Positions 10,004 through 20,108 of a DNA stretch of 53,557 nucleotides are shown piece after piece; positions within the stretch are counted from its first letter, which is position 1, and each line of letters begins with the position of its first letter. This DNA is from Coemansia sp. RSA 487 (lineage: Eukaryota > Kickxellomycota > Kickxellomycetes > Kickxellales > Kickxellaceae). Under the pieces are notes generated by a model. That model saw only the letters and a list, made by a program, of their open reading frames with translations. It ran no database searches and had not been told where the DNA came from. The DNA lies in the NCBI GenBank assembly GCA_027577595.1, contig JANBRJ010000107.1, forward strand, positions 1 through 53,557, read 5' to 3'. A program made the translations under genes and the position numbers.

Positions 10004-10445
10004 GCTTTTACATGTCAGATAAAACCGGTTCTCAGTCAATAATATGTTAGTAAAATCTTAGTATCCAAAGTCCCTGGATGCGACAGCCTCAGAGTCCTCT
10101 GATATTGGCCTGAATGCCCTTTGTGCGCGCTGATAGCTCACAAGCTGTCGTGCCATAGTTCCCATCAAGCCCCCTGATTCGATCATGGTCCAGTGCGCAT
10201 AATTTCTGAAGAGAGGGGGATAGGACAGTGCTCTTTGCCAATTTCCGTTTTACCTCCATCTTGTATCTCCTCATATCGAATTTACCCTTCACTTTTGCTA
10301 TACTAATACTTTATTTGTCATTTTCTGTATTTTCTTTCTTTATTCCAGAAAAGTAAGAGAGAGTGTGTGTATCAAAAACTTCCAGACTGACACCCTCAAA
10401 CAAACCTATTTCCCACCAATCCAAGTAATTTCCATTCAGCAAACA
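10004..10445. other. Intergenic region before VPS24
   Basis: No gene seen. Holds the 3' flank of the FYVE-RING gene and the T-rich promoter/leader of VPS24. Confidence 0.55.
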
Positions 10446-11096
10446 ATGTTCAACATATTCCAAAGTAAACCGTCGCCCGACAAAATAGTCAATAAATGGT
10501 GCTCAGAGATACGGGCGCAACAGCGCGGGCTTGACCGGCAGCTACGTGGGATAAAGATGGAGGAGAAGAAGGTTGAACAGTCAATCAAGCAGCTTGCCAA
10601 GAAAGGAGACATAAAGTCATGCAAAATACTAGCACGGGAGCTGGTGCGAAGCCGGAGACAAAAGGACCGTATAGCCACAAGCAAAGCACAGCTGAATTCG
10701 ATCTCAATGGAGCTTAGGCGCCAGCTGTCTACGTTAAAGGTTGCAGGCACGTTGCAAAAGAGCACGCATGTAATGAAGTCCGTGAACCAGCTGATTAGCG
10801 TTCCCCAGCTCCAGCGCTCGCTTATGGAGATGTCTAAGGAGATGATGAAGGCGGGCATTATTGACGAGATGACGGAAGATATGCTCGAGTCCATCGACGA
10901 CGCTGATATCGAGGAGGAGGCCGAAGAGGAGGTTGACAAGGTGCTAGCTGAGGTCACTGAAGGCATGCTTGGCGCTATCAAGCCTGTCAATGTTGCCAAG
11001 CCAGCTGAGCGTGAGCATGCTGCCGAGGTATCTGAGAATGAGTCCGATATTGATTTGGACGAGATGAATATGCGTCTCTCGGCACTGCGTTCATAA
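10446..11096 (+). CDS. VPS24: ESCRT-III subunit Vps24/CHMP3
   Basis: Subunit of the ESCRT-III filament that buds and cuts membrane at multivesicular endosomes; works with Vps2 to cap Snf7 polymers and recruit Vps4. The 216-residue protein has the basic helical N-terminal core (KWCSEIRAQQRGLDRQLRGI, then ARELVRSRRQKDR) and the diagnostic SKEMMKAGIIDEMTEDMLES block. An acidic stretch follows, and the C-terminal MIM1-type motif is MNMRLSALRS, matching the human CHMP3 ending. The ATG at 10446 starts MFNIFQ, fitting the family; an upstream in-frame ATG at 10365 lies in the leader. Same orientation as the FYVE-RING gene, 442 bases upstream. Confidence 0.95.
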   Translation: MFNIFQSKPSPDKIVNKWCSEIRAQQRGLDRQLRGIKMEEKKVEQSIKQLAKKGDIKSCKILARELVRSRRQKDRIATSKAQLNSISMELRRQLSTLKVAGTLQKSTHVMKSVNQLISVPQLQRSLMEMSKEMMKAGIIDEMTEDMLESIDDADIEEEAEEEVDKVLAEVTEGMLGAIKPVNVAKPAEREHAAEVSENESDIDLDEMNMRLSALRS

Positions 11097-11431
11097 TCCA
11101 GCACCCCTTTTTTGTATGCTTACTATTTACAGGTTTGCAACTTGGCTGCTCATATGGAGCATACTCTTCTTGGGTTTCGTTTAAAGAGCTTTCCAGATAA
11201 AAAGACAACATGTACCAGATAGCTGTGTCCCTTGCCCATATCGCCACGTGCTTACAACCCGTAATTTTTTCTGCCGTTGCTAGCATTGGATGTGAAATGT
11301 TTTTTTTTTATAAAAAAAAAAGTAACAGCGCAAATGGAGCTGCTGGCACCACTGTTAGTTCGTTTTCTTATACTTGTGTCTGCTTTATTCAACATAGCAG
11401 TGGACTCTACATACTTGTACCAATAATAGCC
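11097..11431. other. Intergenic region before the Med11-like gene
   Basis: No gene seen. Contains a run of T and A at about 11300-11322. An upstream ATG at 11210 is in frame with the next gene, but the residues between are leader-like. Confidence 0.5.
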
Positions 11432-13213
11432 ATGAGCAATAATAGCAACAACAAACAGGCAAACGCTAAAACAAACGCAAGCAATGGCGAGAGCAAGGGC
11501 GACGACACGCTATCATTGTTTACCAATCTCGGTGCGGATGGGCTGGATACAGAAACGATGGATTTATTCGGTTCATTTACAAACGATGCGGGAGCAAACA
11601 ACGGGATGGACGGGCTCGGCGACCTTGGCGGCTTTGGAAACAATGTGTTTGGACAGTTTTCGGCAAACGACTTGAGTGGGTTTGGTGTGGACCTGAACTC
11701 ATTTGATCTGGGCAACGGTGCTGGTGATGGTGCAGGCATGGATCTCTCGTCTATTCAACTTATGAACCTTGATGACACTTCGTTGACGGTTGGGAGCAGC
11801 GACGACCATGGAACCAGCCAGCCGGCGAGCTCCACTGATGATGCTGCGCAGATGATGGCACGGTTGCTTGGTCCAGGGCCACAAGTGCCCGCTGCGCCCA
11901 GCGCACAGCCGAGCACCATGACCACTTCGGCTACTTTAAACACGTCGGCGGCTTCTATTACTGGTACAAGTGGGGTCAACGCGTCACTGGAGTTTGTAGA
12001 TGCCAATAATAAGAGCGACGGGATGAACACGTCTATAATGCAATCCATTCAGCCAACAGCAGGGGGCACAAGCATGAGCGGACTGGCTTCTCAGGGACCC
12101 CAGCAACCACCGGCTTCTGTCAGATCAAGAAAGTCTAGCGCAGGAAGTCGAAAACAAAAATCGCGCTCCAGCTCACAGTCTTCAGACGACATGGGTGACA
12201 TCCCTTTAGCGCATCTCACCCTTATGCAGTATGGCCAACCAGCTGCTGCTGGTGGAGGGCCAGCGCAAACTACCAGCGCTGCCGCGTTTAATGCGATGCC
12301 AGTCCAGGGAATGGGAATTTCTGGACAGCTCCCAATTGCATCACCACTCCCCAGTCAGCCGGCACTGGGACAGCAAACTATGGCGGCCATAGGTGCAGCG
12401 TCTTTGGGAATGAGCATGCCTAGCAACATTGGTATTCAGGGCGGAATTTCTTCGGCAGTACTTGGAGCACCAGGCGCGGCTGAGTTGTTTGGTTCGGCAG
12501 CCCAGGACAGAGTAAATATTGACCCTCTTACACGGGGCTTACAACAACAGCAAAGCCAAATTCCAATGAGCCAGATGCATCAACAGGCAGTATTCCAACA
12601 ACTTGGCCAGCTGGGAGACTTACAATCGCAAATGCATATTCCCGGCACGATTGGAGCGCCCAGCATGACATCTGCACAGGCGGCTCTGGCTGGTCCTTCA
12701 TTCGGCGCCTCGGGTGCAACAAACACACCGGCTCCTGAGAATGAGGCCAGGGGGGTAGAATCAACTGTACATCTAACCAACCAAACCAGCTCGGACAAGC
12801 CAGATAACCCCAGGCTAAAACTGGAGCTATCTAGACCAGCCACCAACACGGACGAAACGCCTCTAGATCAGCTAGAGGAGATCGAGGATCAGCTTTGCGG
12901 GCTTCTTGACACGGCGTCAAAGGTCGCCAGAATAATGACAGGGCCGAGCGGTGGCGAGCAACTGGGCTTTGGAATGGATGTTGGCAACACCAAAATCAAG
13001 TCGATGGTCAAGGAATTCATGCAGTCTGTGGTGCAGATCCAGGCGGCGCTGCAGTTCCAGCACAGGAGGCTTGTCGAGAAGGGTATTCCGATCCAGACTT
13101 CTGTTGGGATCCAGAGCGATGTTGCTGGGTTTGAGCGCGACCTTGTTTCCTGGTCTGATGCCGCGCGCCTGCTGTCTTCGGCGTTGGGCTCTGCAATCGA
13201 CTTTTCATCATAG
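11432..13213 (+). CDS. Long protein with C-terminal Med11-like domain
   Basis: 593 residues. The last 118 or so resemble Mediator head subunit Med11: an amphipathic helix starting LDQLEEIEDQLCGLLDTA, a second helix with KEFMQSVVQIQAALQFQHRR, then a C-terminal helix with FERDLVSWSDAARLLSSAL. Med11 pairs with Med22 and helps recruit TFIIH and Pol II. Ordinary Med11 is only about 115-180 residues, so the 475-residue N-terminal part is unusual. It begins with Asn/Ser-rich and acidic-hydrophobic repeats such as DLFGSF, GLGDLGGFGNNVFG and DLNSFDLGN, which look like activation-domain sequence. A basic Ser/Arg patch (VRSRKSSAGSRKQKSRSSS) and a Gln/Met/Gly-rich part follow. Start is the ATG after the leader. 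Med11 assignment is by fold pattern and needs a profile search. Confidence 0.65.
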   Translation: MSNNSNNKQANAKTNASNGESKGDDTLSLFTNLGADGLDTETMDLFGSFTNDAGANNGMDGLGDLGGFGNNVFGQFSANDLSGFGVDLNSFDLGNGAGDGAGMDLSSIQLMNLDDTSLTVGSSDDHGTSQPASSTDDAAQMMARLLGPGPQVPAAPSAQPSTMTTSATLNTSAASITGTSGVNASLEFVDANNKSDGMNTSIMQSIQPTAGGTSMSGLASQGPQQPPASVRSRKSSAGSRKQKSRSSSQSSDDMGDIPLAHLTLMQYGQPAAAGGGPAQTTSAAAFNAMPVQGMGISGQLPIASPLPSQPALGQQTMAAIGAASLGMSMPSNIGIQGGISSAVLGAPGAAELFGSAAQDRVNIDPLTRGLQQQQSQIPMSQMHQQAVFQQLGQLGDLQSQMHIPGTIGAPSMTSAQAALAGPSFGASGATNTPAPENEARGVESTVHLTNQTSSDKPDNPRLKLELSRPATNTDETPLDQLEEIEDQLCGLLDTASKVARIMTGPSGGEQLGFGMDVGNTKIKSMVKEFMQSVVQIQAALQFQHRRLVEKGIPIQTSVGIQSDVAGFERDLVSWSDAARLLSSALGSAIDFSS

Positions 13214-13455
13214 TTTTTTTTCTCAGCACAATCTATAGCGGTAGCTGTCGATATCCAGAAACTGAATGAAGAAAATTTTGGCATGCTTTCCCCCTTTAAA
13301 GGGTCACTTTTTGTATAGTTTGTGAATTCCACTTTTCCTTCATTTAAAGCCTCTTTCTTTTTTTTCAGCACCTTTTACCAAAAGATTCACAATCTTTCTA
13401 ATTCCTTCCTTCTCCCTCTTATTATTGTCCGAATCTAAACGAAGAAGAAAAAGGA

Positions 13456-14646
13456 ATGGAAATATCGTACTCGTCTCCGCCCTCGTCGCAGCCTGCGTCC
13501 TCGCCATCACTCTCGTCCTTTTCACGAGACGTTTCGCTGCCAATCGAGAACTTCCTTATGCAGCTCAGACGTGGGCAGATTACAGAATCAAAGTGCATAG
13601 CCAAAGGAACGGCCGAGCTAATGCGCCAGGTGGTTGCAAACAGTCGCTGGGACGACATATCCACGCTAGTAACCCTGCTAAAGCTCGTCGGCAAAAAGCT
13701 TCTTTCCGCACAGCCTCGCGAGCTGCTTATAGTGAACGTCGTGTGTAGGATAATCCATATCGTCAACGAAGAAGCAGCGTCAGTTGAGCTTGTTGAGGAG
13801 CCGTCAAAGAGGTCGTCGGCTGCGCAGAGCTCGATCAACTCGCCAGTAAAGGGAAGCGAAACGCCGATGATGGGGCTTGGACAGAGCGCCATTTTCGCGC
13901 AGAACCTTGGAGAGCAGCTGTCGAACACGCTGAGCAAAAGAACGATGGACATGTTCCGGCTCAAGTCGTCGATTATACAGGAAATAAATGATTACATCGA
14001 CGATCTAGAGGGAACTGAGGACGATATCGCAGACAAAGCGCCGGATTACATCCACTCGAGTGAAGTTATTCTGACATGCGGGAGATCTCGCACGGTGGAG
14101 CGGTTCCTACGGGCGGCTGCTCGGAAACGCAAGTTCCATGTCATCGTAACGGAGTGCGCGCCTAGATACGACGGGCACGAGCAAGCCAAGGCGCTAAAGT
14201 CCCCAAACATTGAAGTTGTTGTGATTCCTGACTCTGCCGTGTTTGCAATCATGTCGCGCGTGAACAAGGTGATTCTGGGAACCCGTGTGGTGATGGCCAA
14301 CGGCGGACTGATTGCAACAAGCGGCACACACATGATTGCTGCTGCTGCTCGGCACCATTCAACGCAGGTTGTGGTTTGTGCGGGGCAGTACAAGCACTCG
14401 CCCTCGTTCCCGTTCGACGACGACCGCTTCAACACCCTCATGTCTCCCGATGGTGTGCTGCCACACAGCGATGGCGAACTTGTTGAAGCCGCGGAGGTCG
14501 CCAATCCAAGCTACGACTACGTCCCGCCTGAGCTGGTTGACATTCTTGTTGACAACACTGGCAGCCATCTGCCGTCGTATTTGTATCGCCTTCTCCAGGA
14601 GAATTATGACAGCGCCAAGGATTTTGCATGGACCATCTACGACTAA
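13456..14646 (+). CDS. GCD7: Translation initiation factor eIF2B subunit beta
   Basis: Regulatory subunit of the decameric GDP/GTP exchange factor for eIF2, cytosolic, part of the general amino acid control response. The 396-residue protein has the helical N-terminal domain (LPIENFLMQLRRGQI) and the Rossmann-like C-terminal domain shared by eIF2B alpha/beta/delta. That domain carries ILTCGRSRTVERFLRAAA, VIVTECAPRYDGHE, VNKVILGTRVVMANGGLIATSGTHMIA and VVVCAGQYKHSP. The C terminus has the beta-specific YDYVPPELVDILVDNTG and PSYLYRLLQENYD. The start follows a purine-rich GAAGAAGAAAAAGGA leader. Converges on the Mdj1 gene with 175 bases between stops. Confidence 0.95.
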   Translation: MEISYSSPPSSQPASSPSLSSFSRDVSLPIENFLMQLRRGQITESKCIAKGTAELMRQVVANSRWDDISTLVTLLKLVGKKLLSAQPRELLIVNVVCRIIHIVNEEAASVELVEEPSKRSSAAQSSINSPVKGSETPMMGLGQSAIFAQNLGEQLSNTLSKRTMDMFRLKSSIIQEINDYIDDLEGTEDDIADKAPDYIHSSEVILTCGRSRTVERFLRAAARKRKFHVIVTECAPRYDGHEQAKALKSPNIEVVVIPDSAVFAIMSRVNKVILGTRVVMANGGLIATSGTHMIAAAARHHSTQVVVCAGQYKHSPSFPFDDDRFNTLMSPDGVLPHSDGELVEAAEVANPSYDYVPPELVDILVDNTGSHLPSYLYRLLQENYDSAKDFAWTIYD

Positions 14647-14821
14647 TAGCAAGTGCTCTTTGTGCTATATACTACTCAGCCGAAAAAGCTGCTTCTTTTG
14701 AACTGTCCGCAAGTAGGCAGAGAAATGCCAAAATGTATTCATTCCAGCAAGACGGGCTTTCCAGACAGGGCTTAAAGCAGAACGTGTATTTTGAAAAAGA
14801 GATAAAGAAAATGTCTATGCT

Positions 14822-16458
14822 TTACTTGTCGCTTTTCTTCTTAAGGTTTCCGATGTCGTCCTTCAACCGGCTGAAAAAGCCCTTGCTCTTGTCCTTATCC
14901 GCTTTAGCATCTTGCTCGTTTGGCGGGGCATCTGGCGCTGGCCCAGAGCTACCCGATTCGGATCGAGCGGGTCGACCCAGAACATCAGCCTCAAACTGCT
15001 CAATGAGCTCGCGCTGCTTTGCAGACAGCGACGAAGGCAGCTTGACCTGTAGGCTGAGATACTGGTCGCCCCTGGCACCCGAATTGAGCTTGGGAATTCC
15101 CTTGCCACGCAAACGCAGCTCATCGCCTGATTGTGTGCCTGGCCGGATCTTGACCTCCACGTCGCCATCGACAGTCGGGACACGGACCGATCCGCCGAGA
15201 ATCGCTGTGGTGAATGGCATTTCGACGTCGTAGTAGACATCCGTGCCTTTGCGGCGGAACGTCTTGCTTGGTGTCACGCGCACCCGGATATACAAGTCCC
15301 CGGCAGGTCCGTCGCCCTCGACGGGCACATCACCCATGCCCTGGAGCCGTATACGCGTGCCATTGTCGCACCCCGGCGGGATATCAATAGGAATCGTCTT
15401 TCTTTCGCGCACACGGCCCTTTCCGTCGCACGAGGAGCACATATCCTTGCGGCTGATCGTCGACCCTTCGCCCTCGCATGCAGGGCACGGCTGCTGTACA
15501 TGGAACCCACCCATAGTGAATGTCGCCTGGCCCGTTCCGTTACACGTCTTGCATGTTTGGCGCCGCGCACCCTTCTTTGCGCCCTGTCCGCCGCACGGCT
15601 CGCACTTTACAATTGGTGTGATCGTGATGTTTGTGCGCGAACCCTTGACCGCATCCATGAAGGCCACCGTCACCGACGCATCGATATCCTCGCCGACTGA
15701 TGTAAACCCACGGTTGCGCCCAGGGCCTCCGCGCCCGCGCCCTCCGCCCATTCCTGCAAACCCGCCGCCAAACATCTGCGACAGAATATCTTCCATGTTG
15801 CCGAATCCAGAGAATCCGGCACCACCCATACCATCACCACCCATGCCGCCTGTTGGATCTGCAGTGCCAAACTGGTCGTATGATTTACGCTTGCTCTCAT
15901 CAGAAAGCGTATCGTATGCCTCCTGCACCTTTATGAACCGCTCCTTGGCGTCGGTTTCCTTGTTGGCGTCCGGATGGTACTTTTTCGCTAGCTGATAATA
16001 CGCCTTTTTTATTTCAGACTGTGATGCATCGCGCTTCACGCCAAGGATATCGTAGTAGTCCTTGGACGCCCTGCTTGCGCTGGTGGTATGGAACGAATGG
16101 CCGGAAATGCCATGGACAGCAGATAATCGGCCTACTTGAATATTTAGAAAAAAAAGACACTTTTTCGTGCTCTAGTTATTAGTATAACGGCAAATGCCTT
16201 TGTTTGTTAGCTACATAAAAAAAACCATCTGCAATAGTATTACCGTAATCAGACTGGACGATGTCTAACAAGAGGGTTAATCGCAGAGAAACTCTCACTC
16301 CGGTACTTGCCTTTGCATTTCTGACTGCTCGCAGAGAAACTTGTTGCATTGCCAATTGCTCTTGTGCCCAAAAGTTTCTGGGGTATCGATCGAGAGGCTG
16401 CCAGCACAACAAAGCGTGTGCCGGTCCCGCCACAGTTTGCTAGTCTGTTGGCAAACAT
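14822..16458 (-). CDS. MDJ1: Mitochondrial DnaJ co-chaperone Mdj1 (two exons)
   Basis: Type I J-protein that activates matrix Hsp70 for folding and protein quality control. Exon 2 (16131-14822) carries [14 protein letters not shown], the HPD triad in KKYHPDAN, a Gly/Phe-rich linker and four CxxCxGxG zinc repeats ([32 protein letters not shown]), then the substrate-binding domain. That exon has no in-frame ATG before an upstream stop. A first exon at 16458-16299 begins [11 protein letters not shown] and is rich in Arg, Ser and Ala, a good presequence. Donor GTGAGA follows at 16298, a TACTAAT branch site lies about 45 bases before the acceptor TAG at 16134-16132, and the join keeps frame. The spliced product is 489 residues; exon 2 supplies [14 protein letters not shown], a likely processing region. 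Confidence 0.88.
16132..16298 (-). other. Predicted MDJ1 intron
   Basis: 167 bases on the minus strand, GTGAGA donor, TACTAAT branch site, TAG acceptor. Phase 1 on both sides. The neighbouring donor GTACCG at 16307 would break the frame. Confidence 0.7.
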
Positions 16459-16552
16459 AGTAGAACAAAAAAAGCAATGTAATAAAACACGACCACTTCA
16501 ATTTAAACTTTTTTCAAAGCAAAGACAACAAAAGAAAAGAAAAAGGTGGATC

Positions 16553-17541
16553 ATGTTGGTCAAACTCTTGTCATCATATCTTGGTTTCGGTTTGACTTGC
16601 TCTTACTTGATCACGAAAAAATATTCAAAGAAAACTGGGGTAATCGTAGAATCTGAGAATCACCAAATCAAATATCAACAAGCTACCATTTACTGGTACG
16701 TTTTCATCCATTCACTTTTCAAGATTTTTACCAGCTCTTTTAATGCTTTCTGCTTTTTTTGCACAGCCTTTTCCGCCTTTTTGCTTCTGTTTCATATAGT
16801 AGGAACACTATTGAACAACAAACCCCAATGTTTGCTGAAAAGACCTTTTTATTATGACTGACTTTCAGACTTACAAATAATTTTAAAAAGATATAAAGGA
16901 CATGTGGATCTTATAAAACAATGTGGACTCTAGAACTTTTCTTTTTTTTGCCAACATAGGTGGCACTTACCTAGAATATAAATATCCATCTAAATCCAGC
17001 GCTTTTCTTTTTTAATCCCATTTCAGTAATCTTCCTTTTCATATAAATATTATTCCAGTGGAAAGAGCAAAGCGGTTAATATTGATGTCCCAAAGAAATG
17101 GACATATAGTGATGTTAGCAAGAAGCTTAAAGAATCAACAAAGATATGTTTAAGAGATAGAACAATAATTTATCAAGAATATCCAACAACTGGCAATTTT
17201 TTATGTTTACCACTTAGGACAGTACCTGTAATCGTCAGCAAAGATGCCTTGAGTAAGTTTTATAAACTTAAGAAAGAAGAACTAAAGGAGGTATTGGATA
17301 CAAAAATAACGTAAGGCTTGCCAGGTTAATTGGGTTACTAAGAAATTATTTGCCACAGCTGGATATTTGATGGAAATGGTATGATGTATGCTACAGCAGA
17401 ATTGTGGAGCAAAAGGCCTGACATTGGCTACAGTGTCCTGTTGTGGCATCTTCCATATTCTTGCTTTCGTTGTTAGATTCTAATTTTGGTTGTTTCCTTA
17501 GTATTCAAAAAGGCTTGGAAGGAAAACTAATAAAGCATTTA
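16553..17541 (+). CDS. Unrecognised spliced gene in AT-rich island
   Basis: Three coding blocks can be read. Block 1 is 16553-16695, starting MLVKLLSSYLGFGL and ending at donor GTACGT. Block 2 is 17059-17310, after acceptor TATTCCAG and ending at donor GTAAGG. Block 3 starts at 17359 after GCCACAG. The block 2-3 intron is 48 bases with a TACTAAG branch site, and both joins keep phase 2. Block 2 reads VNIDVPKKWTYSDVSKKL with further Lys-rich helices; block 3 reads WIFDGNGMMYATAELW. The end is unsure: either a stop at about 17476 or a further splice to a short exon ending at 17541 through a weak donor. An extra exon may lie near 16785. No family recognised; the block 2 opening is loosely ubiquitin-like. 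Confidence 0.5.
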
Positions 17542-17634
17542 ACAGCAAACAAACATTTGAACACATAAAATTAAAAGGTGCCTTTATAATTTTTGGTTTA
17601 CATCTACTACAGCGGCTAGCCAGTATTTTTCTGT

Positions 17635-18290
17635 TTAACCTTTAACTATTAGTTCATTCTCTCTAGTTCCTTTTATTTCATAAAACAATAAAAGACAATA
17701 ATTCACATGTGCTGTTTCTACAGACGTCACAAGTTTACCATGCCTTGGTGTCATGCCACAGGTAAACGAACCAATAAATGTATCAAATGTAAAAAACCAT
17801 GGGCTTACCATTTACTATATTGTCATAAGATAATACTTTACATACAGCATATAAGCAAATGGCTGTGCGGCTGAAGGATCGAACATAAAATTGAATAAGC
17901 GTACATTCTACAATATTTTTGCCTTTTTGAAGTTACCACACAAGAACAAATCTAATAAAGTCGTTGTCTTTGCATGCAATATATTTAGGCTTTCCTTTTT
18001 CACTAAATTTTGTGGGAATAATACTTTCTCTAATTGCTAATTGTGTAATCTGACAAGCTCACTTGAGATTTCTTTTAAGCAAAGCGCTGTTCTTTATAGC
18101 ATTTTAAAAGAAAGCAGTATGTAAAAATGTACTCTCTACAAAGGATAAATCAAAGGAAATAATGCCAGTTTTTTAAAGAGAATGATGTGAACTTTATTCT
18201 TCGCTTTTGTAAAGTATAATAATTCTGTCCTTTAACCACTCCATATTTATTTAAAACAGCATCTTAATTCTTATTTTCAACTATATATTT
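17635..18290 (-). pseudogene. Decayed or fragmentary minus-strand gene
   Basis: Several minus-strand stretches look coding but do not join into one clean frame. About 18260-18170 reads VVKGQNYYTLQKRRIKF. About 18050-17938 reads IRESIIPTKFSEKGKPKYI and ends at a GTAACT donor. About 17790-17638 reads GSFTCGMTPRHGKLVTSVE and stops at 17637-17635. Splice-like signals occur between some of them, but a frame change near 18063 has no room for an intron. Upstream exons would lie antisense to the F-box gene at 18295, so the gene is probably truncated. No family recognised. It may instead be a live gene with introns I mis-placed. Confidence 0.35.
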
Positions 18291-18294
18291 ACCA

Positions 18295-20004
18295 ATGATG
18301 TTGCAAAACTTGCCAAACACCGTTATTTTAAATATTGTTTCTTATGTAGGAAAAGTATCCCGTATAGATATCAGCATTGTGGAAAGTGTCTATAATACGA
18401 TGGATAGCATCCAGGCTAGCAACTTTGTGCTTGCACACATATGTCAAAAGTGGAGATTTATTGTCCTCGGAGTTATTTACCACAGATTTGAACTTCAAGA
18501 GGCCTTAATGCCCTTTGTCTTTTCAAACAGAAGTATAATGTTTATGGAAATTGACAGTGATGGAATTAGTGACCACAGCTTTGCGTACATTCGAAACCTT
18601 ACATTATATGTTAATTTCTTTGATATATTGCATGGGCAACAGATAGACAAACTTGCATCACGTATGCCTGAAAACTCATATTTTCCTTCTGCGAATACAG
18701 TGGTTATTTACATAAACACACATTCACAAACCACTACTAACCTATGTATTCGCGAAGAAAATATTCTAGAGTTTGCCAAATACATATGGAAACTAGCACC
18801 AAGCTGTAAGCAAATAGAAGTGCTAATAGTTAGCAATACTATAGAGCTACAAGATTATCATCTACTTGGTAAAATAATTACTATTTTATGCAAAGATACT
18901 TTAGTAACAAGTCTTTACCTGTCCTTGGATTTTCTGTTCCTTACAGACACTATAATCATAGTACCAAATTTGTCACAGCTCCACATAAAGTTGGAGAAAT
19001 CGAATGGATGTTATAGGTTAATGCACCTAAGTTCAAATTCACTTCAAAAGCTGCATGTATATGAGGTACAAAAACATGAGTATTTGGAAAAACTGTTTCT
19101 TGATGACAATAATAGCCCAGTTACGTACCCATTTCTTCTACACCTTTGCATCTCATTAACTACTAAAGATGACCAGGAAAGTTGCCAATGTTTTGCCAAT
19201 GTTGTTCCTTTTCCTCGTTTACAGGCCATTTCAATGCGTGGAGCCTATCCATTTTCTGATGACATTTTATTTCGGGGAAATTGCAAAACCCTTAAATCAC
19301 TTGTTTGTAATCTCGACTATCAGACAGCTCTTATGTTAAATAGCAAGGATGGCTTTAAGAACAAACGTTTCAAATACTTGGAGAAGGTTAATATTGATTC
19401 GTTTATTGATACGATTGATGATGGTCCCAAAGTTGTGGATGAGTACATTCGTTTTATACGTAATATTGGAAACGACTTGAAGGAATTACACATTAAAGAC
19501 TCTGATATTGCATACCAATTAGTCAAGCATTTACCCAAACAGCAGAATAGCTTTACCAATATTCGATGGCTATCACTTAAAAATTCCAACATTATATTTC
19601 CAGAATTAGTAGAAATCTTAAAGAACCTACCCCATATCCAGCGATTGACCAGCTGCTTGGAAGAGTACGAGCCGATTTCTGGTGCTGTATACAATCTTGA
19701 ATTCCTTGATCATTTTTATAAAAAGTACCATGGTGTGTTTAGGTACTTTTCATTGTGGGAGATACATACGGATAACGGAGTTTCGATAGAATACAGTGTG
19801 CTATACGCAATTATACTTGCTATCATTTGTCCCAGGTTCATTGGGATCTATATGCTAAAGGTAAATGGAAATAATTTCAGATTTCTATACTTGGACAATA
19901 TCAAACAAAAGGTTAATGAGCAGCCATTTGCAAAATATTCTCATCTTATCAAAAAGCTCTTGCCAACTGAACGGAACACTTCCCACGATTCGACTTTAAA
20001 GTAA
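18295..20004 (+). CDS. F-box/LRR-like protein
   Basis: A 569-residue protein. The N terminus (LPNTVILNIVSYVGKVSR, then FVLAHICQKWRFIVLGVIYHRFEL) has the pattern of an F-box: a Leu-Pro start, a helix with conserved hydrophobics and a Trp before a helix ending in -VIYHRFEL. The rest is an irregular series of Leu-rich units (for example LSQLHIKLEKS, LKELHIKDSDIA, IRWLSLKNSNI) typical of the large, fast-evolving fungal F-box/LRR families that feed substrates to SCF ubiquitin ligases. Base composition is distinctly AT-rich and codons are AT-ending compared with the core genes. Faces the next F-box-like gene tail to tail, 104 bases apart. Substrate unknown; either of the two consecutive ATGs could start it. 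Confidence 0.6.
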   Translation: MMLQNLPNTVILNIVSYVGKVSRIDISIVESVYNTMDSIQASNFVLAHICQKWRFIVLGVIYHRFELQEALMPFVFSNRSIMFMEIDSDGISDHSFAYIRNLTLYVNFFDILHGQQIDKLASRMPENSYFPSANTVVIYINTHSQTTTNLCIREENILEFAKYIWKLAPSCKQIEVLIVSNTIELQDYHLLGKIITILCKDTLVTSLYLSLDFLFLTDTIIIVPNLSQLHIKLEKSNGCYRLMHLSSNSLQKLHVYEVQKHEYLEKLFLDDNNSPVTYPFLLHLCISLTTKDDQESCQCFANVVPFPRLQAISMRGAYPFSDDILFRGNCKTLKSLVCNLDYQTALMLNSKDGFKNKRFKYLEKVNIDSFIDTIDDGPKVVDEYIRFIRNIGNDLKELHIKDSDIAYQLVKHLPKQQNSFTNIRWLSLKNSNIIFPELVEILKNLPHIQRLTSCLEEYEPISGAVYNLEFLDHFYKKYHGVFRYFSLWEIHTDNGVSIEYSVLYAIILAIICPRFIGIYMLKVNGNNFRFLYLDNIKQKVNEQPFAKYSHLIKKLLPTERNTSHDSTLK

Positions 20005-20108
20005 TAAACAAAATAGTTTTTTCTTCTCCTTGTGCGGTTTCACTCAATTGCATACTTTTTAGATAATAGCTAGAAATGTAACGTTTATTTTGATTTAATA
20101 TCCAATTC

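Noticed and set aside
10089-10292. 67-codon minus-strand frame after the FYVE-RING gene
   Set aside because: No motif, no promoter sign, and it lies in the 3' flank and VPS24 promoter.
17860-17885. GTTCGATCC on the minus strand, like a tRNA B box
   Set aside because: The flanking bases do not form a T-stem and no A box, acceptor stem or anticodon arm could be laid out.
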